A stretch of 56,534 nt of DNA from Labilithrix sp. (GCA_019637225.1 JAHBWC010000055.1:1-56534), one strand, 5' to 3'. Counted from the first letter of the stretch, positions 1 to 8,513 are shown. The notes: a model not told the origin generated them from the sequence alone. Made by a program: numbers and translations.

Positions 1-438
1 GAGGCGCGAGCCAGGGTCGGCGTCGACGTGGAACACGACGAGCTCGCCCACGCCGAGCGCGCGGTACCGGTCGAGCTTCTCCTCGAAGGTCCACCGCTCG
101 GGCGAGTCGCTCGGCGAGAGGATCTCGAAGGCGAGCTCCGGCGCGCCCCTCCTCCACGACTTCCACGAGTCGAACGCGTGCTGCGGCACGTCGAGCTTCA
201 CGGCGCCGTCGGGGGCGAGCTTGCGGTCGGGGTTCGCCGCGTCGAAGTAGACGAACGCGTCGCACGAGACCGTGTGCGCGTCGCCCGCGGCGGCGCGCAA
301 GATCTCGTAGAGCGCCTTGCACATGAGAAAGTGTCGACCGCTCTGGCCCATCCGCTGGGACTCCGGCTCGCTCTCGGGGAAGTCGAGCGGCACGACGGGC
401 CGGACATGCTGGAGCGAGCGAGCGCGCAGCGAGGTCAC
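1..438 (-). CDS. Uma2 family (DUF820) endonuclease-fold protein, C-terminus cut by window edge
   Basis: Translated from a GTG at 438 it reads VTSLRARSLQHVRPVVPLDF, then YEILRAAAGDAHTVSCDAFV, a Pro-Asp-Gly-like 'KLAPDGAVKLDV' segment, 'PELAFEILSPSDSPERW' and 'EKLDRYRALGVGELVVFHVD'. The order (D...P.....PDG......LvvEilSps....d...K...Y...GV.Ey.lvD) is that of the Uma2/DUF820 family, which has a restriction-endonuclease-like fold; biological roles in the family are mostly unknown. 146 codons are visible and the C-terminus runs off the left edge. A TAGACT hexamer lies 7 nt upstream of the GTG, which favours this start over an internal ATG (MGQSGRHFLM). Family call fairly confident, function unknown. 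Confidence 0.8.
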   Translation of the reverse strand, partial: MTSLRARSLQHVRPVVPLDFPESEPESQRMGQSGRHFLMCKALYEILRAAAGDAHTVSCDAFVYFDAANPDRKLAPDGAVKLDVPQHAFDSWKSWRRGAPELAFEILSPSDSPERWTFEEKLDRYRALGVGELVVFHVDADPGSRL

Positions 439-445
439 GGACGGG

Positions 446-451
446 AGTCTA
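446..451 (-). promoter_or_regulatory. Candidate -10 (TAGACT) for a leaderless Uma2 transcript
   Basis: On the minus strand TAGACT is followed by 7 nt and then the GTG at 438. TANNNT placed this close to a start codon is the layout of leaderless transcription. No clear -35 and no Shine-Dalgarno sequence is seen. Confidence 0.45.
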
Positions 452-621
452 GCGCGAGACGGTCGTGCAGCCACGGAGCGTTCCGGAGCACAGCCCATGC
501 CCGGAGCGCGACCGTGATCTCGCCGGGTTTTCCGGGGGAGCGCCGCTAGCCCACGCCAGATCGCACCGGCCTGGGGCCAGCGACGAGCGACTTGGCGCGT
601 CGCGTCCGCTACCCCCTAGGC

Positions 622-627
622 TACGAT
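622..627 (+). promoter_or_regulatory. Candidate -10 (TACGAT) for leaderless CAP-domain gene
   Basis: TACGAT ends 8 nt before the ATG at 636. There is little room for a ribosome binding site, so transcription probably starts at or next to the start codon. Confidence 0.45.
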
Positions 628-635
628 CCTCCGCG

Positions 636-1277
636 ATGACGAGGCCCAAGCTCGCGCCGCTCGTCGCCTGCGCGATCGTCGCCTGCGGTGGTGCTCCGAC
701 GACGGGCGCGAGCCCCGGCGCTCCGTCGAGTGGCGACACGGTCGAAGAGCGGGTGATCGTCGAGAGGCAGGCGGACGGCACGGTCAAGAAGACGACGATC
801 CGCACGACCCGGCGAACGGTCCCAGCGTCGCCTCCACCCGCACGCCCCGCCGATCCCTTCCCGTCCGATCCGCTCGTCAAATACAACGTCGAGCGCGTCA
901 ACGCCTACCGCGCGAAGAAGGGACTCCCCGCGCTCCTCTACGACGCGAAGATCAGCGCGTTCGCGCGGCGCGGCTCCGAGCAGCTCTCGCGCGATCACAC
1001 CCCGCACGCGCACTTCGCCGCGAACGCGCAGGGCGCGCCTGGCTTCGGCTCGCGCGCCGCCGAGAACCAGGGCGATCCGAGCGGCGTGCCCGCGCTCGAC
1101 GCCGACGCGCGACGGAGCGGTCAGAAGCAGATCGACATCATGCTCAAGCTGATGATGGATGAAGGGCCGGGTGGCGGGCACTACGACAACATGATGAACG
1201 CGCACTTCCGCCGCATCGGCATCGGCCTCTTCTATGCGAGCGGAAAACTCTACATGACGAACGATTTCTCCGACTGA
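636..1277 (+). CDS. CAP/SCP-domain lipoprotein
   Basis: A 213-residue secreted protein. The N-terminus MTRPKLAPLVACAIVACGGA is a short signal peptide ending in a lipobox (I-V-A-C), so it is probably a lipoprotein. A Thr/Ser/Pro linker and a short charged stretch follow, then a CAP (cysteine-rich secretory/antigen 5/PR-1, SCP) domain from about residue 75: 'YNVERVNAYRAKKGLPAL', a central His ('DHTPHAHF'), 'AAENQGDP', 'GGGHYDNMMNAHFRRIGIG' and 'LYMTNDFSD'. The CAP cavity His/Glu residues (H, E in AEN, H in GHY) are present. Bacterial CAP proteins have varied, mostly undefined extracellular roles. The frame is open further upstream, but ATG 636 is chosen because it begins the signal peptide and follows the TACGAT box. 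Confidence 0.85.
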   Translation: MTRPKLAPLVACAIVACGGAPTTGASPGAPSSGDTVEERVIVERQADGTVKKTTIRTTRRTVPASPPPARPADPFPSDPLVKYNVERVNAYRAKKGLPALLYDAKISAFARRGSEQLSRDHTPHAHFAANAQGAPGFGSRAAENQGDPSGVPALDADARRSGQKQIDIMLKLMMDEGPGGGHYDNMMNAHFRRIGIGLFYASGKLYMTNDFSD

Positions 1278-1549
1278 GACGCGTCACGCGAGCCGCGGGT
1301 TGCGCCGTCCTTCGCGCACCTCGCGCAGCCACCGGCGCACTCCGGAGCGCGCGCGCAGAGATGAAGCGCGGATGAGACGCAACGCTCGACGCGTGGCGTC
1401 GCGCGCCTCGCGCACGCGACATCCGGACGATCCTCGATTGAGGCTTGCGAAGGACGGCCCGGCTGTGAATCCTCGTACGTCGAACAGGCGAGCCTCCGTC
1501 TCCACGGAGCTCGCCGGAGACACGACGCCACGGGACGGAGGCTCGAGCC
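1278..1549. other. 272-bp intergenic region
   Basis: No convincing gene, RNA or strong hairpin is seen. The last 20 bases before 1550 contain a good Shine-Dalgarno run (GGAGG), which supports ATG 1550 as the next start. The segment is unremarkable and GC-rich. Confidence 0.4.
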
Positions 1550-2497
1550 ATGGTGGTAGGCACGCTCGCTTGCGGTCAGTGTGGAGCAGGGCTCGCCCCG
1601 CCCGATGCTTCCGGCAGCTCGGCGTGCGTCTACTGCGGAGCCAAGCACCACGCGGAGCGCTCGAGCGAGGTCCGCCCGGCGGCACGCGTCGACCGACCGA
1701 GCTGGCGCGACTGCGAGGACGCCGCGCGGATTCCGCTGACGGAAGACGCCGTGCTCGATCTCGTGAGGCAGCATTTCGCCGACGTGGATTCCATCCTCGT
1801 CTGCCCGCATCTCCCGCCTGCCGACGAGCGCGCCGCGCGCCACGCGCACGTCGACCACCTCCCGCCGCACGAGCGCATCCTCGCGCTCTACGAGACGAGC
1901 TCGCTCGGTGCCGCAGGCCACGAGGGCCTCCTCGTGACGTCGAGGCGCCTCTGCTGGAAGAACCCCGGCGAGCCCGCCCGCTCCATCGAGTGGCGCGACG
2001 TCGATCCCGATCGCCTCTACGTCGACTCCTATCGGCTCTGCCTCGGCGACGACGTCATCGTGATCGCAGCGCCCGAGGTCCAGGACGCGTGCGCCGACGC
2101 CTTTCACGTCCTCGCGCTGTCCGGACTTCCGCCGGAGCCCGGATCGTGGAGCCACGGTGCGCTCTCGGGCGATCTCCGCGCCCCGACCGAGCCCGCGACG
2201 CCACACGGCGACGCGGCACACAGCGGCCTCTTGCCTCGGTCCAACGCGGAGCGCGCGCTCGGCGGGGGCCCGCTCCCGCTCGACGATCTCGAGCTCGACG
2301 ACGACGTCGCCAGGCGCCGGGACACGACGCCGCCCCCGCCCCACACGACGTCGTACTTCGCGTACGCGTCGCACGCGCAGGCGCAGGCGCCCGACTGCTC
2401 CTGCTGGCGCTGCTACACGCCGCTCTACGAGAGCACGCCGGAGTGCGCGTTCTGCGGAGCGACGCCCACACGCGCCGGCTGGCTTCGCACCGGCTGA
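1550..2497 (+). CDS. Double zinc-ribbon protein with central PH-like domain
   Basis: A 315-residue cytoplasmic protein with a zinc ribbon at each end. The N-terminal one is C8-x2-C11...C26-x2-C29 ('CGQCG', 'CVYCG'). The C-terminal one lies around residues 282-303 ('CWRCYTPLYE', 'CAFCGATP'). Between them, about residues 100-190, lies a beta-rich segment: 'HERILALYETSSLGAAGHEG', 'LLVTSRRLCWKN', 'SIEWRDVDPD', 'DVIVIAAP'. This resembles the bacterial PH (bPH/YokE-type) pattern of 'E.il.......g....g.l.lT..Rl....'. A Pro/Thr-rich linker precedes the second ribbon. Start ATG 1550 is preceded by GGAGG. No specific function can be named; a protein- or nucleic-acid-binding scaffold is the most that can be said. 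Confidence 0.65.
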   Translation: MVVGTLACGQCGAGLAPPDASGSSACVYCGAKHHAERSSEVRPAARVDRPSWRDCEDAARIPLTEDAVLDLVRQHFADVDSILVCPHLPPADERAARHAHVDHLPPHERILALYETSSLGAAGHEGLLVTSRRLCWKNPGEPARSIEWRDVDPDRLYVDSYRLCLGDDVIVIAAPEVQDACADAFHVLALSGLPPEPGSWSHGALSGDLRAPTEPATPHGDAAHSGLLPRSNAERALGGGPLPLDDLELDDDVARRRDTTPPPPHTTSYFAYASHAQAQAPDCSCWRCYTPLYESTPECAFCGATPTRAGWLRTG

Positions 2498-2543
2498 CGA
2501 TCGGGCTACCCTCGCCCGCCCTGCCACGAGGAGGAGTCGGCGG

Positions 2544-4001
2544 ATGAACACGGTGGAAAGCGGTGCGGCCAATCCGTACCTCGAAGGTCCGTATGCGCCC
2601 GTGACCGACGAGATCGTCGCGCACGACCTCGAGGTCGTGACGGGCGCGATCCCCGAAGACCTCGCCGGCACGTTCGTCCGCAACGGGGCGAACCCGAGGC
2701 TCCCGCCGAAGGGCCGCTACCACTGGTTCGACGGCGACGGGATGATCCACGGCGTCGCGATCTCCGGCGGCAAGGCGAGCTACCGCAATCGCTTCGTCCG
2801 CACGTCCGCGCTCACCGCCGAGCTCGAGGCGGGTGAGCCGCTCTGGACCGGAATCCTCGAGCCGGTCGACCTCCGGAACCCGCGCGGCCCCTTCAAGAAC
2901 ACCGCAAACACCGATCTCGTCTTCCACGCGGGCAAGCTCCTCGCCCTTTGGTGGCAGAGCGGCATCCCGTACGAGATCCGCCTGCCCGATCTCGAGACGT
3001 GCGGCGAGGAGCGCTTCGGCAAGGACCACCGCGCCGGCATCTCCGCGCACCCGAAGGTCGATCCGCGCACCGGCGAGATGATGTTCATGACGTTCGGGAT
3101 GCGCGCGCCGTACCTCTCGTACGGCGTCATCGACGCGAGGGGCGAGCTCGCGCACTACGTCCCGATCGAGAGCGTCCCCGGACCGCGCTACCAGCACGAC
3201 ATCGCGATCACCGAGCGCTTCACCATCCTCATGGATCTGCCGATGTACGCCGATCCGGAGATGCTGAAGGTCGGCAAGAGCCGCGTCCGCTTCTACCGGG
3301 ACAAGCCGGCGCGCTTCGGCCTCGTCCCGCGCCATGGCGCCGACGTCCGCTGGTTCGAGGCCGCGGCGTGTTACGTGTATCATACCATCAACGCGTGGGA
3401 GGAGCGGAACGCCGCCGGCGAGGACGAGGTCGTCATGGTCGGCTGCCGCATCGCCGACCCGCTGATGGGCGATCCGGCGAACCCCAAGCTCTCGCACGAA
3501 GTCCCGTCGATCGGCCTCCAGCGCCTCGAGCCCTACCTCCACGAGTGGCGCATGAACCTCGCCACCGGAAAGCTCACCGAGCGGCGCCTCGGCGACATGC
3601 TCGTCGAGTTCCCGCGGATGGATAACCGCCTCCTCGGCGTCAAATCCCGCTACAGCTACAACCCGAAGGTCGCGCACGCGCCCACGGTCGTCTTCGAGGG
3701 TCTCGCGAAGCACGACTTCGAGCGCGGCACCGACGTCGTCGCCCTCTACCCCGAGGGCTGGTCCGGCGGCGAGGCCGTCGTGTGCCCGCGCGAGGGCAGC
3801 ACCGGAGAGGATGACGCCTACGTCCTCACGTTCGCGCTCGAGCACGCGACGGGCAGGAGCGAGCTCTGGATCTGGTCCGCGAAGGACTTCGGCGCGCCCA
3901 TCGCGCGGGTGAAGATCCCCGCGCGGGTCCCCGCCGGCTACCACGCATGGTGGGTGCCTTCGTCCGCCACGGCTTCGAAGAAGGGTACGGTGATCTCGTG
4001 A
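2544..4001 (+). CDS. Carotenoid oxygenase / lignostilbene dioxygenase family enzyme
   Basis: A 485-residue member of the RPE65/carotenoid cleavage dioxygenase family, a seven-bladed propeller with Fe(II) held by four His. All four expected His contexts are visible: H169 ('ISAHPKVDP'), H218 ('RYQHDIAITE'), H280 ('YHTINAWEE') and H467 ('AGYHAWWVP'). The early signature 'FVRNGANP.......HWFDGDGMIHG' is also present. Bacterial members cleave carotenoids, apocarotenoids or stilbenes such as lignostilbenes; sequence alone does not settle the substrate. Start ATG 2544 follows GAGGAG. The stop overlaps the GTG of the next gene (GTGA at 3998-4001), so expression is translationally coupled to the thiolase, hinting at a shared catabolic route. 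Confidence 0.9.
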   Translation: MNTVESGAANPYLEGPYAPVTDEIVAHDLEVVTGAIPEDLAGTFVRNGANPRLPPKGRYHWFDGDGMIHGVAISGGKASYRNRFVRTSALTAELEAGEPLWTGILEPVDLRNPRGPFKNTANTDLVFHAGKLLALWWQSGIPYEIRLPDLETCGEERFGKDHRAGISAHPKVDPRTGEMMFMTFGMRAPYLSYGVIDARGELAHYVPIESVPGPRYQHDIAITERFTILMDLPMYADPEMLKVGKSRVRFYRDKPARFGLVPRHGADVRWFEAAACYVYHTINAWEERNAAGEDEVVMVGCRIADPLMGDPANPKLSHEVPSIGLQRLEPYLHEWRMNLATGKLTERRLGDMLVEFPRMDNRLLGVKSRYSYNPKVAHAPTVVFEGLAKHDFERGTDVVALYPEGWSGGEAVVCPREGSTGEDDAYVLTFALEHATGRSELWIWSAKDFGAPIARVKIPARVPAGYHAWWVPSSATASKKGTVIS

Positions 4002-5230
4002 GCGCTCTCTACGTCCTCGGCGGCTTCCAGACGGACTACGCACGCCACTTCACCCGCGAGAAGAAGACGATCGCCGACCTGATGAAGGAGACGATCCAGG
4101 GCGGGCTCGAGGCGACGAGCCTCGAGCCTTCGGAGATCGGAACCGCGCACGTCGCGAACTTCGTCGGTGAGCTCTTCTGCCACCAGGCCAACCTCGGCGG
4201 CCTCGTCGTCGAGGCCGACCACCGGTTCGACGGCATCCCGACGTCGCGGCACGAGGGCGCCTGCGCGGCGGGCTCGCTCGCCGTCCTCGCCGCGAGCGCG
4301 GACATCGAGTCGGGCCGCTACGACACGGCGATGGTGGTCGGCGCCGAGATCCTCCGCGCGTTCAGCGCGTTCGAGGCGCAGCACAAGCTCGGCGTCGCCG
4401 CGTGGGTGCCGCGCGAGACCGAGGGCGTGAAGTACCCGTGGCCCGACCTCTTCGCGAAGATCGGCGATGCCTACGCGGAGCGGTGGGGGCTCGATCGCGC
4501 GCACACGACGTGGCTCGCCCGGAACGCGTTCGCGAACGCCAAGCGCAGCCCGAACGCGCAGACGCGCGGCTGGACGTTCGAGGAGCGCTCCTTCGCCGAA
4601 GACGACGAGGTCAACCCGTCGCTCGCCGGGCGCATCCGCCGGCAGGACTGCAGCCAGGTCACCGACGGCGGAACGTGCGTGTTCCTCGCGAGCGAGAAGT
4701 TCGCGCGCGAGTACGCGAAGCGGCGCGGGATCGGGCTCGAGGCCCTCGCTCGCCTCGAGGGCTGGGGCCACCGCACGACGCGGATGGCGCTCGCCGACAA
4801 GCTCGCCGCGAGCAAGGGGCAGGAGTACCTCTTCCCCCACGTGCGCGGGACGATCGCCGACGCGCTCGGCCGCGCGGGCACGACCATCGAGGGCATCGAC
4901 GTCATCGAGACCCACGACTGCTTCACGACGACGGCGTACATGGCGATCGATCACTTCGGCCTCACACCGCCGGGAGAGTCGTGGCGCGCCATCGAGGACG
5001 GCGTGCTCGCCTTCGACGGAAAGAAGCCGCTGAATCCGACCGGCGGCCTCATCGGGACCGGCCACCCCGTCGGCGCGACCGGCGTGCGCATGGTCCTCGA
5101 CGGCTGGAAGCAGGTCACCGGCAGGGCCGGCGACGCGCAGGTGCCGAACGCGCGCCGCGTCGCGACGCTGAACCTCGGCGGGAGCGCGACCACGAGCGTG
5201 AGCTTCGTCGTCGGGCGCGGACAGGGCTGA
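3998..5230 (+). CDS. SCP-x type thiolase-fold acyltransferase
   Basis: A 410-residue thiolase-superfamily protein of the SCP-x/thiolase-like type. The nucleophile lies in 'EGACAAGS' (C89). The family-specific 'ETHDCFTTTAY' motif takes over the role of the second thiolase Cys, and 'IGTGHPVGATG' carries the catalytic His. The C-terminal 'NLGGSATT' has no Cys, as usual in SCP-x thiolases. The family carries out CoA-dependent thiolytic cleavage of 3-ketoacyl-CoA (sterol side chains, branched acyl chains) or the reverse condensation. The GTG at 3998 overlaps the oxygenase stop and puts VSALYVLGGFQTDYAR at the N-terminus, as expected. A start at 3947 would add 17 residues and is less likely. Substrate unknown. 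Confidence 0.85.
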   Translation: MSALYVLGGFQTDYARHFTREKKTIADLMKETIQGGLEATSLEPSEIGTAHVANFVGELFCHQANLGGLVVEADHRFDGIPTSRHEGACAAGSLAVLAASADIESGRYDTAMVVGAEILRAFSAFEAQHKLGVAAWVPRETEGVKYPWPDLFAKIGDAYAERWGLDRAHTTWLARNAFANAKRSPNAQTRGWTFEERSFAEDDEVNPSLAGRIRRQDCSQVTDGGTCVFLASEKFAREYAKRRGIGLEALARLEGWGHRTTRMALADKLAASKGQEYLFPHVRGTIADALGRAGTTIEGIDVIETHDCFTTTAYMAIDHFGLTPPGESWRAIEDGVLAFDGKKPLNPTGGLIGTGHPVGATGVRMVLDGWKQVTGRAGDAQVPNARRVATLNLGGSATTSVSFVVGRGQG

Positions 5231-5233
5231 GCG

Positions 5234-6442
5234 GTGACCGCCCGCGAAGCCTGGGTCTTCGACGCCGTACGCACGCCGCGCGGCACGCTCAAGAAGGACG
5301 GCGGCGCGCTCTCGAGCGTGAAGCCGGTGCGCCTCGTGGGCGTCCTCCTCGAAGCGCTCGCAGGACGCGGCGTCGATCCCGCGCGCGTCGACGACGTGAT
5401 CCTCGGCTGCTCGACTCAGGTCGGCGATCAGGGCGCGAACGTCGCGAAGGCCGCGCTGCTCGTGGCCGGCTGGCCCGAGGCGCTCCCGGCGCAGACGGTG
5501 AACCGCCTCTGCATCTCCGGGCTCGAGGCGGTCGCCACCGCCGCGGCGAAGGTCGCGAGCGGGCAGTGCGACGTCGCCCTCGCAGGCGGCGTCGAGTCGA
5601 TGTCGCGCGTGCCGATGATGGCGGACAAGGGCGCGTGGTTCGCCGATCCGGAGGTCGCGATGGCCTCGCGCTTCGTCCACATGGGCGTGTCCGCCGACGT
5701 CATCGCGACCCTCGACGGGCGCTCCCGCGAGGAGCTCGACGGGGTCGCCGTCGCGTCGCACGCACGCGCGGCCGCGGCAGCCCGCGCGGGGCACGCCGGA
5801 CGCTCCGTCGTCGCCGTCCGCGGCGCGGACGGGAGCGTCGTCCTCGAGGCCGACGACGGCGTCCGGGAGGAGACGTCGCTCGCGAAGCTCGCCGCGCTCC
5901 CGCCGGCCTTCGTCGACTTCGGGGCCGCGAGCTCCGCCGTGGTCCGCGCGCGGTACCCCGAGCTCGGCGACGTGACACACCTCCACACGGTGGCGACGTC
6001 TCCTCGGCCCGCCGACGGCGCGTCGCTCGTCGTCGTCGCGACGCTCGAAGCGGGGCGCGCGATGGGCCTCGAACCGCGCGCTCGCGTCGCGAGCTACGCC
6101 GCGCTCTCGAGCGAGCCGGTCGCCATGCTCACCGGGCCGGCCGCGGCCGCGCGACGCGCCCTCGACCGCGCCGGTCGGAAGCCGGCGGACGTCGCGGTCT
6201 TCGAGCACAACGAGTCGTTCGCGGCGACGTGCCTTCGCTTCCAAGCCGACCTCGACGTCGATCCGGCGCGCGTCAACCCGCTCGGCGGCGCGATCGCGCT
6301 CGGCCACCCGCTCGGCGCGACGGGCGGCATGCTCATCGGCACGCTCGTCGACGAGCTCGTGCGTCGAGACGAGCCTACGGGCGTCGTCGCGATGTGCGCG
6401 GGCGCGGGCCTCGCGGCGGCGATGGTGCTCGAGCGCCGCTAA
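5234..6442 (+). CDS. Acetyl-CoA acyltransferase (classical thiolase)
   Basis: A 402-residue thiolase with the complete catalytic set: C93 in 'NRLCISGLEA', the His in 'ALGHPLGATGG', and the C-terminal Cys in 'MCAGAGLAAAM'. 'PLGGAIALGHP' and 'EHNESFA' are also typical. It reversibly cleaves 3-ketoacyl-CoA to acetyl-CoA and a shortened acyl-CoA. It starts with GTG only 3 nt after the previous stop, so it is the third gene of the oxygenase-thiolase operon. Two different thiolases side by side suggest successive chain-shortening steps, or one degradative and one biosynthetic enzyme; no dehydrogenase or hydratase partner is in the window. Confidence 0.88.
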   Translation: MTAREAWVFDAVRTPRGTLKKDGGALSSVKPVRLVGVLLEALAGRGVDPARVDDVILGCSTQVGDQGANVAKAALLVAGWPEALPAQTVNRLCISGLEAVATAAAKVASGQCDVALAGGVESMSRVPMMADKGAWFADPEVAMASRFVHMGVSADVIATLDGRSREELDGVAVASHARAAAAARAGHAGRSVVAVRGADGSVVLEADDGVREETSLAKLAALPPAFVDFGAASSAVVRARYPELGDVTHLHTVATSPRPADGASLVVVATLEAGRAMGLEPRARVASYAALSSEPVAMLTGPAAAARRALDRAGRKPADVAVFEHNESFAATCLRFQADLDVDPARVNPLGGAIALGHPLGATGGMLIGTLVDELVRRDEPTGVVAMCAGAGLAAAMVLERR

Positions 6443-6451
6443 GGCGTCGCC

Positions 6452-7804
6452 CTACGCGACGTCGTCGCCGACTCGAGCGGCTCGCAGCGAGATCACGAAG
6501 CGCCCGCCGGGTCCTGGCGACACACGGACGTCTCCGCCGTACGAGCGCGCGAGCTCACGCGCGATCGTGAGGCCGAGCCCCGTCCCTTCGGGATCCTGAT
6601 TGCGCGCCCCGCGGGCGAACGGCTCGAACACGCGCTCGACGTCGTCGGCGTCGATGCCCGGCCCCTCGTCGGTCACGGAGATCTCGATCCCCTCGTCCGA
6701 CGGCTCGACACCCACGCGCACGCGCCCCGCACGCGGCGAGAAGCGAACCGCGTTCTCCAGAACGTTCCGGAGGAGGCGCGCGAGGCCGCGGCGATCGCCG
6801 AGGACGACGCCGGAGATCGGCTCCTTCATGATGAACACGTCACGGAGGCGGCCGACGGGGGCGACGTCGGCGACGGCGTCGGCGAGCGGCTCGGCGACGT
6901 CGACGCGCGAGCTCTCGGTCGCCGCCTTCACGCGCGCGAGCTGCAGGAGATCCTCGGCGAGGTTGCTCAGGCGCCGCGCCGAGTCGAGCGCGCCGCGGAG
7001 CGCGCTCTCGTAGTCGCTGCGATCGCCGCCCGTCTGGAGCGCGTGCTCGAGCTCGATTCGGAGGGACGTCAGCGGCGTCCGGAGCTCGTGCGAGGCGTGC
7101 GAGATGAAGCGATCCTGCATCGCGTTGAGGCCGACGAGGCGCTCGATCATCGCGTTCAGGTCTCCGGCGAGCTGGCGGAGGTCGCGGTCGGACGATCGAA
7201 ACGCGACGCGCGCGCTCGTGTCGCCGCTCGCCACCCGCCGCGCGACGCTGCCGACGAGCGAGTGCTCGCGCGTCAGGTGCGTCGCCACGCCGAAGGCGAC
7301 GATCGCCGCCCAGAGGCAGCCGACCGCGAACGCGATCGACATGGCTCGAGCGAGGATGCGCGCGTCGTCCTCGAGGTCCGCGCGCGGCGTGGCGAGCAAG
7401 ACCCGCATGCTCGTCCCTGCGACCTCGACGACCACGCCGCGCATGGGCTCTCCCGCGTGTTGGAAGTCGAAGCCCTTCTCGAACGGGACGAGACGCGGCA
7501 TCGGCGGGACGGCGTCGGTGGTGAGGTTCGGCGTCGTGGAGACGGGGCGACCGTTCAGCGTGTAGATCACGCCGTACTTCGGGAGCGGACCGACCGCGTT
7601 CGCCGACGGTCCCGGGCCGTCCGTGAAGTCGAGCGAGCCCGTCGCCGCCTCGCTCGCCTCGCGCCGCGCGACCTCGAGGAGCGCGTCGTCGAGCTGACGA
7701 CGCTGCGAGGCGACGAAGCGCTCCCAGACGATGCCGAAGGCCGCTCCCATCGTGATCGCGGTGAGCGCGAGCACCATGAGCGCCGTGCGTACGCGAAAGC
7801 TCAT
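6452..7804 (-). CDS. Sensor histidine kinase (two-component)
   Basis: A 450-residue membrane histidine kinase. TM1 is at about residues 8-28, a periplasmic sensor of about 120 residues follows, and TM2 is at about 152-175. Then come HAMP (about 175-228), HisKA with H239 in 'FISHASHELRTPL', and HATPase with an N box ('NVLENAVRFSP'), G1 ('DEGPGID') and G2 ('GTGLGLTIARE'). All catalytic motifs are intact. The start overlaps the stop of the upstream response regulator (ATGA at 7801-7804), so the pair is translationally coupled. The kinase is the distal gene, divergent from an HME-type RND pump, which suggests it senses a metal ion or other pump substrate; the ligand cannot be read from the sensor domain. 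Confidence 0.92.
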   Translation of the reverse strand: MSFRVRTALMVLALTAITMGAAFGIVWERFVASQRRQLDDALLEVARREASEAATGSLDFTDGPGPSANAVGPLPKYGVIYTLNGRPVSTTPNLTTDAVPPMPRLVPFEKGFDFQHAGEPMRGVVVEVAGTSMRVLLATPRADLEDDARILARAMSIAFAVGCLWAAIVAFGVATHLTREHSLVGSVARRVASGDTSARVAFRSSDRDLRQLAGDLNAMIERLVGLNAMQDRFISHASHELRTPLTSLRIELEHALQTGGDRSDYESALRGALDSARRLSNLAEDLLQLARVKAATESSRVDVAEPLADAVADVAPVGRLRDVFIMKEPISGVVLGDRRGLARLLRNVLENAVRFSPRAGRVRVGVEPSDEGIEISVTDEGPGIDADDVERVFEPFARGARNQDPEGTGLGLTIARELARSYGGDVRVSPGPGGRFVISLRAARVGDDVA

Positions 7805-8463
7805 CCTGAGGTCTCCACGAGCACGCGGTAGCCGTGACCGCGAACGGTCTCGATCACCCCGGCGTCCTCGCCCAGCTTGTCGCGAAGGCGGCTCACGTGC
7901 ACCTCGACGACGTTCGGCACCACCTCCCCTGCGTCCCAGACGTTCTCGACGAGCTCCGCCTTGCTCACCGTCGCGCCCGCTCGACGCGCGAGGTACGCGA
8001 GGAGGTCGAATTCGCGCCCCGTCAGCTCGAGGAGACGCTCGCGCACGAAGGCGTTACGGCGTCCGATGTCGAAATGCAGCGGCCCGACGTCGAACGCCAT
8101 GATCCGCGGTCCCCGCCGCAGCAGCGCCCGAAGCCTCGCGAGCAGCTCCTCCATGTCGAAGGGCTTCGTGAGGTAGTCGTCGGCGCCGAGATCGAGCGCG
8201 TGAACGCGGTCCTTCGTCTCCGACTTTGCGGTGAGCATGAGGATCGGGCCCTCGAAGTCCGCCCGCCGCAGGCTCGTGCAGACGTCGAGGCCGTCTCCGT
8301 CAGGCAGCATCCGGTCGACGACCGCGAGATCGACGTCTCCACCCCCGATCGCGCACGCCTGCGCGGCGTCCGCCGCGAGCGTCACGGTATAGCCGCTCGT
8401 CCCGAGCACCCGCGCGAGGAGCGGGCCGAGCTTCGGGTCGTCCTCGACGAGCAAGAGGCGCAC
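7801..8463 (-). CDS. OmpR/PhoB-family response regulator
   Basis: A 220-residue regulator. The receiver domain has the acidic pair D8-D9 ('LLVEDDP'), phospho-acceptor D50 ('LAVVDRMLPDGDGLD'), the Thr of 'ILMLTAK' and K100 ('DYLTKPF'). A C-terminal winged helix follows ('LELTGREFDLLAYLARR', 'VEVHVSRLRDKLGEDAG', 'ETVRGHGYRVL'). The frame is open upstream, but GTG 8463 gives the canonical VRLLLVEDD start and lies 6 nt after a TACAAT hexamer, so the message may be leaderless. It is coupled to the kinase downstream and divergent from the efflux genes. The arrangement matches CusR/CzcR/CopR-type metal-responsive systems, but the inducer is not known. Confidence 0.92.
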   Translation of the reverse strand: MRLLLVEDDPKLGPLLARVLGTSGYTVTLAADAAQACAIGGGDVDLAVVDRMLPDGDGLDVCTSLRRADFEGPILMLTAKSETKDRVHALDLGADDYLTKPFDMEELLARLRALLRRGPRIMAFDVGPLHFDIGRRNAFVRERLLELTGREFDLLAYLARRAGATVSKAELVENVWDAGEVVPNVVEVHVSRLRDKLGEDAGVIETVRGHGYRVLVETSG

Positions 8464-8469
8464 GCCGCC

Positions 8470-8475
8470 ATTGTA
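8470..8475 (-). promoter_or_regulatory. Candidate -10 (TACAAT) of the regulator-kinase operon, leaderless
   Basis: TACAAT on the minus strand ends 6 nt before GTG 8463. A 17-nt spacer puts the -35 hexamer at 8493-8498, where the sequence is not TTGACA-like and overlaps the dyad at 8496-8513. A weak -35 lying inside a dyad fits activator-dependent autoregulation. Confidence 0.55.
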
Positions 8476-8495
8476 GAGCGTGGATCGCCTTCGAA

Positions 8496-8513
8496 CCTTA
8501 CGACTACGTAAGG
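8496..8513. promoter_or_regulatory. Perfect dyad CCTTACG-N4-CGTAAGG, candidate response-regulator operator
   Basis: An inverted repeat with 7-bp arms and a 4-nt spacer, containing the core TTAC-N6-GTAA (8498-8511). It lies in the 82-bp divergent region and overlaps the predicted -35 of both promoters: 8493-8498 for the regulator and 8511-8516 for the efflux operon. It is AT-richer than its surroundings. By position it is the obvious candidate site for the OmpR-type regulator. Similar TTAC/GTAA dyads are described for metal-responsive regulators of the CopR/CusR type, a comparison made from memory. Confidence 0.6.
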
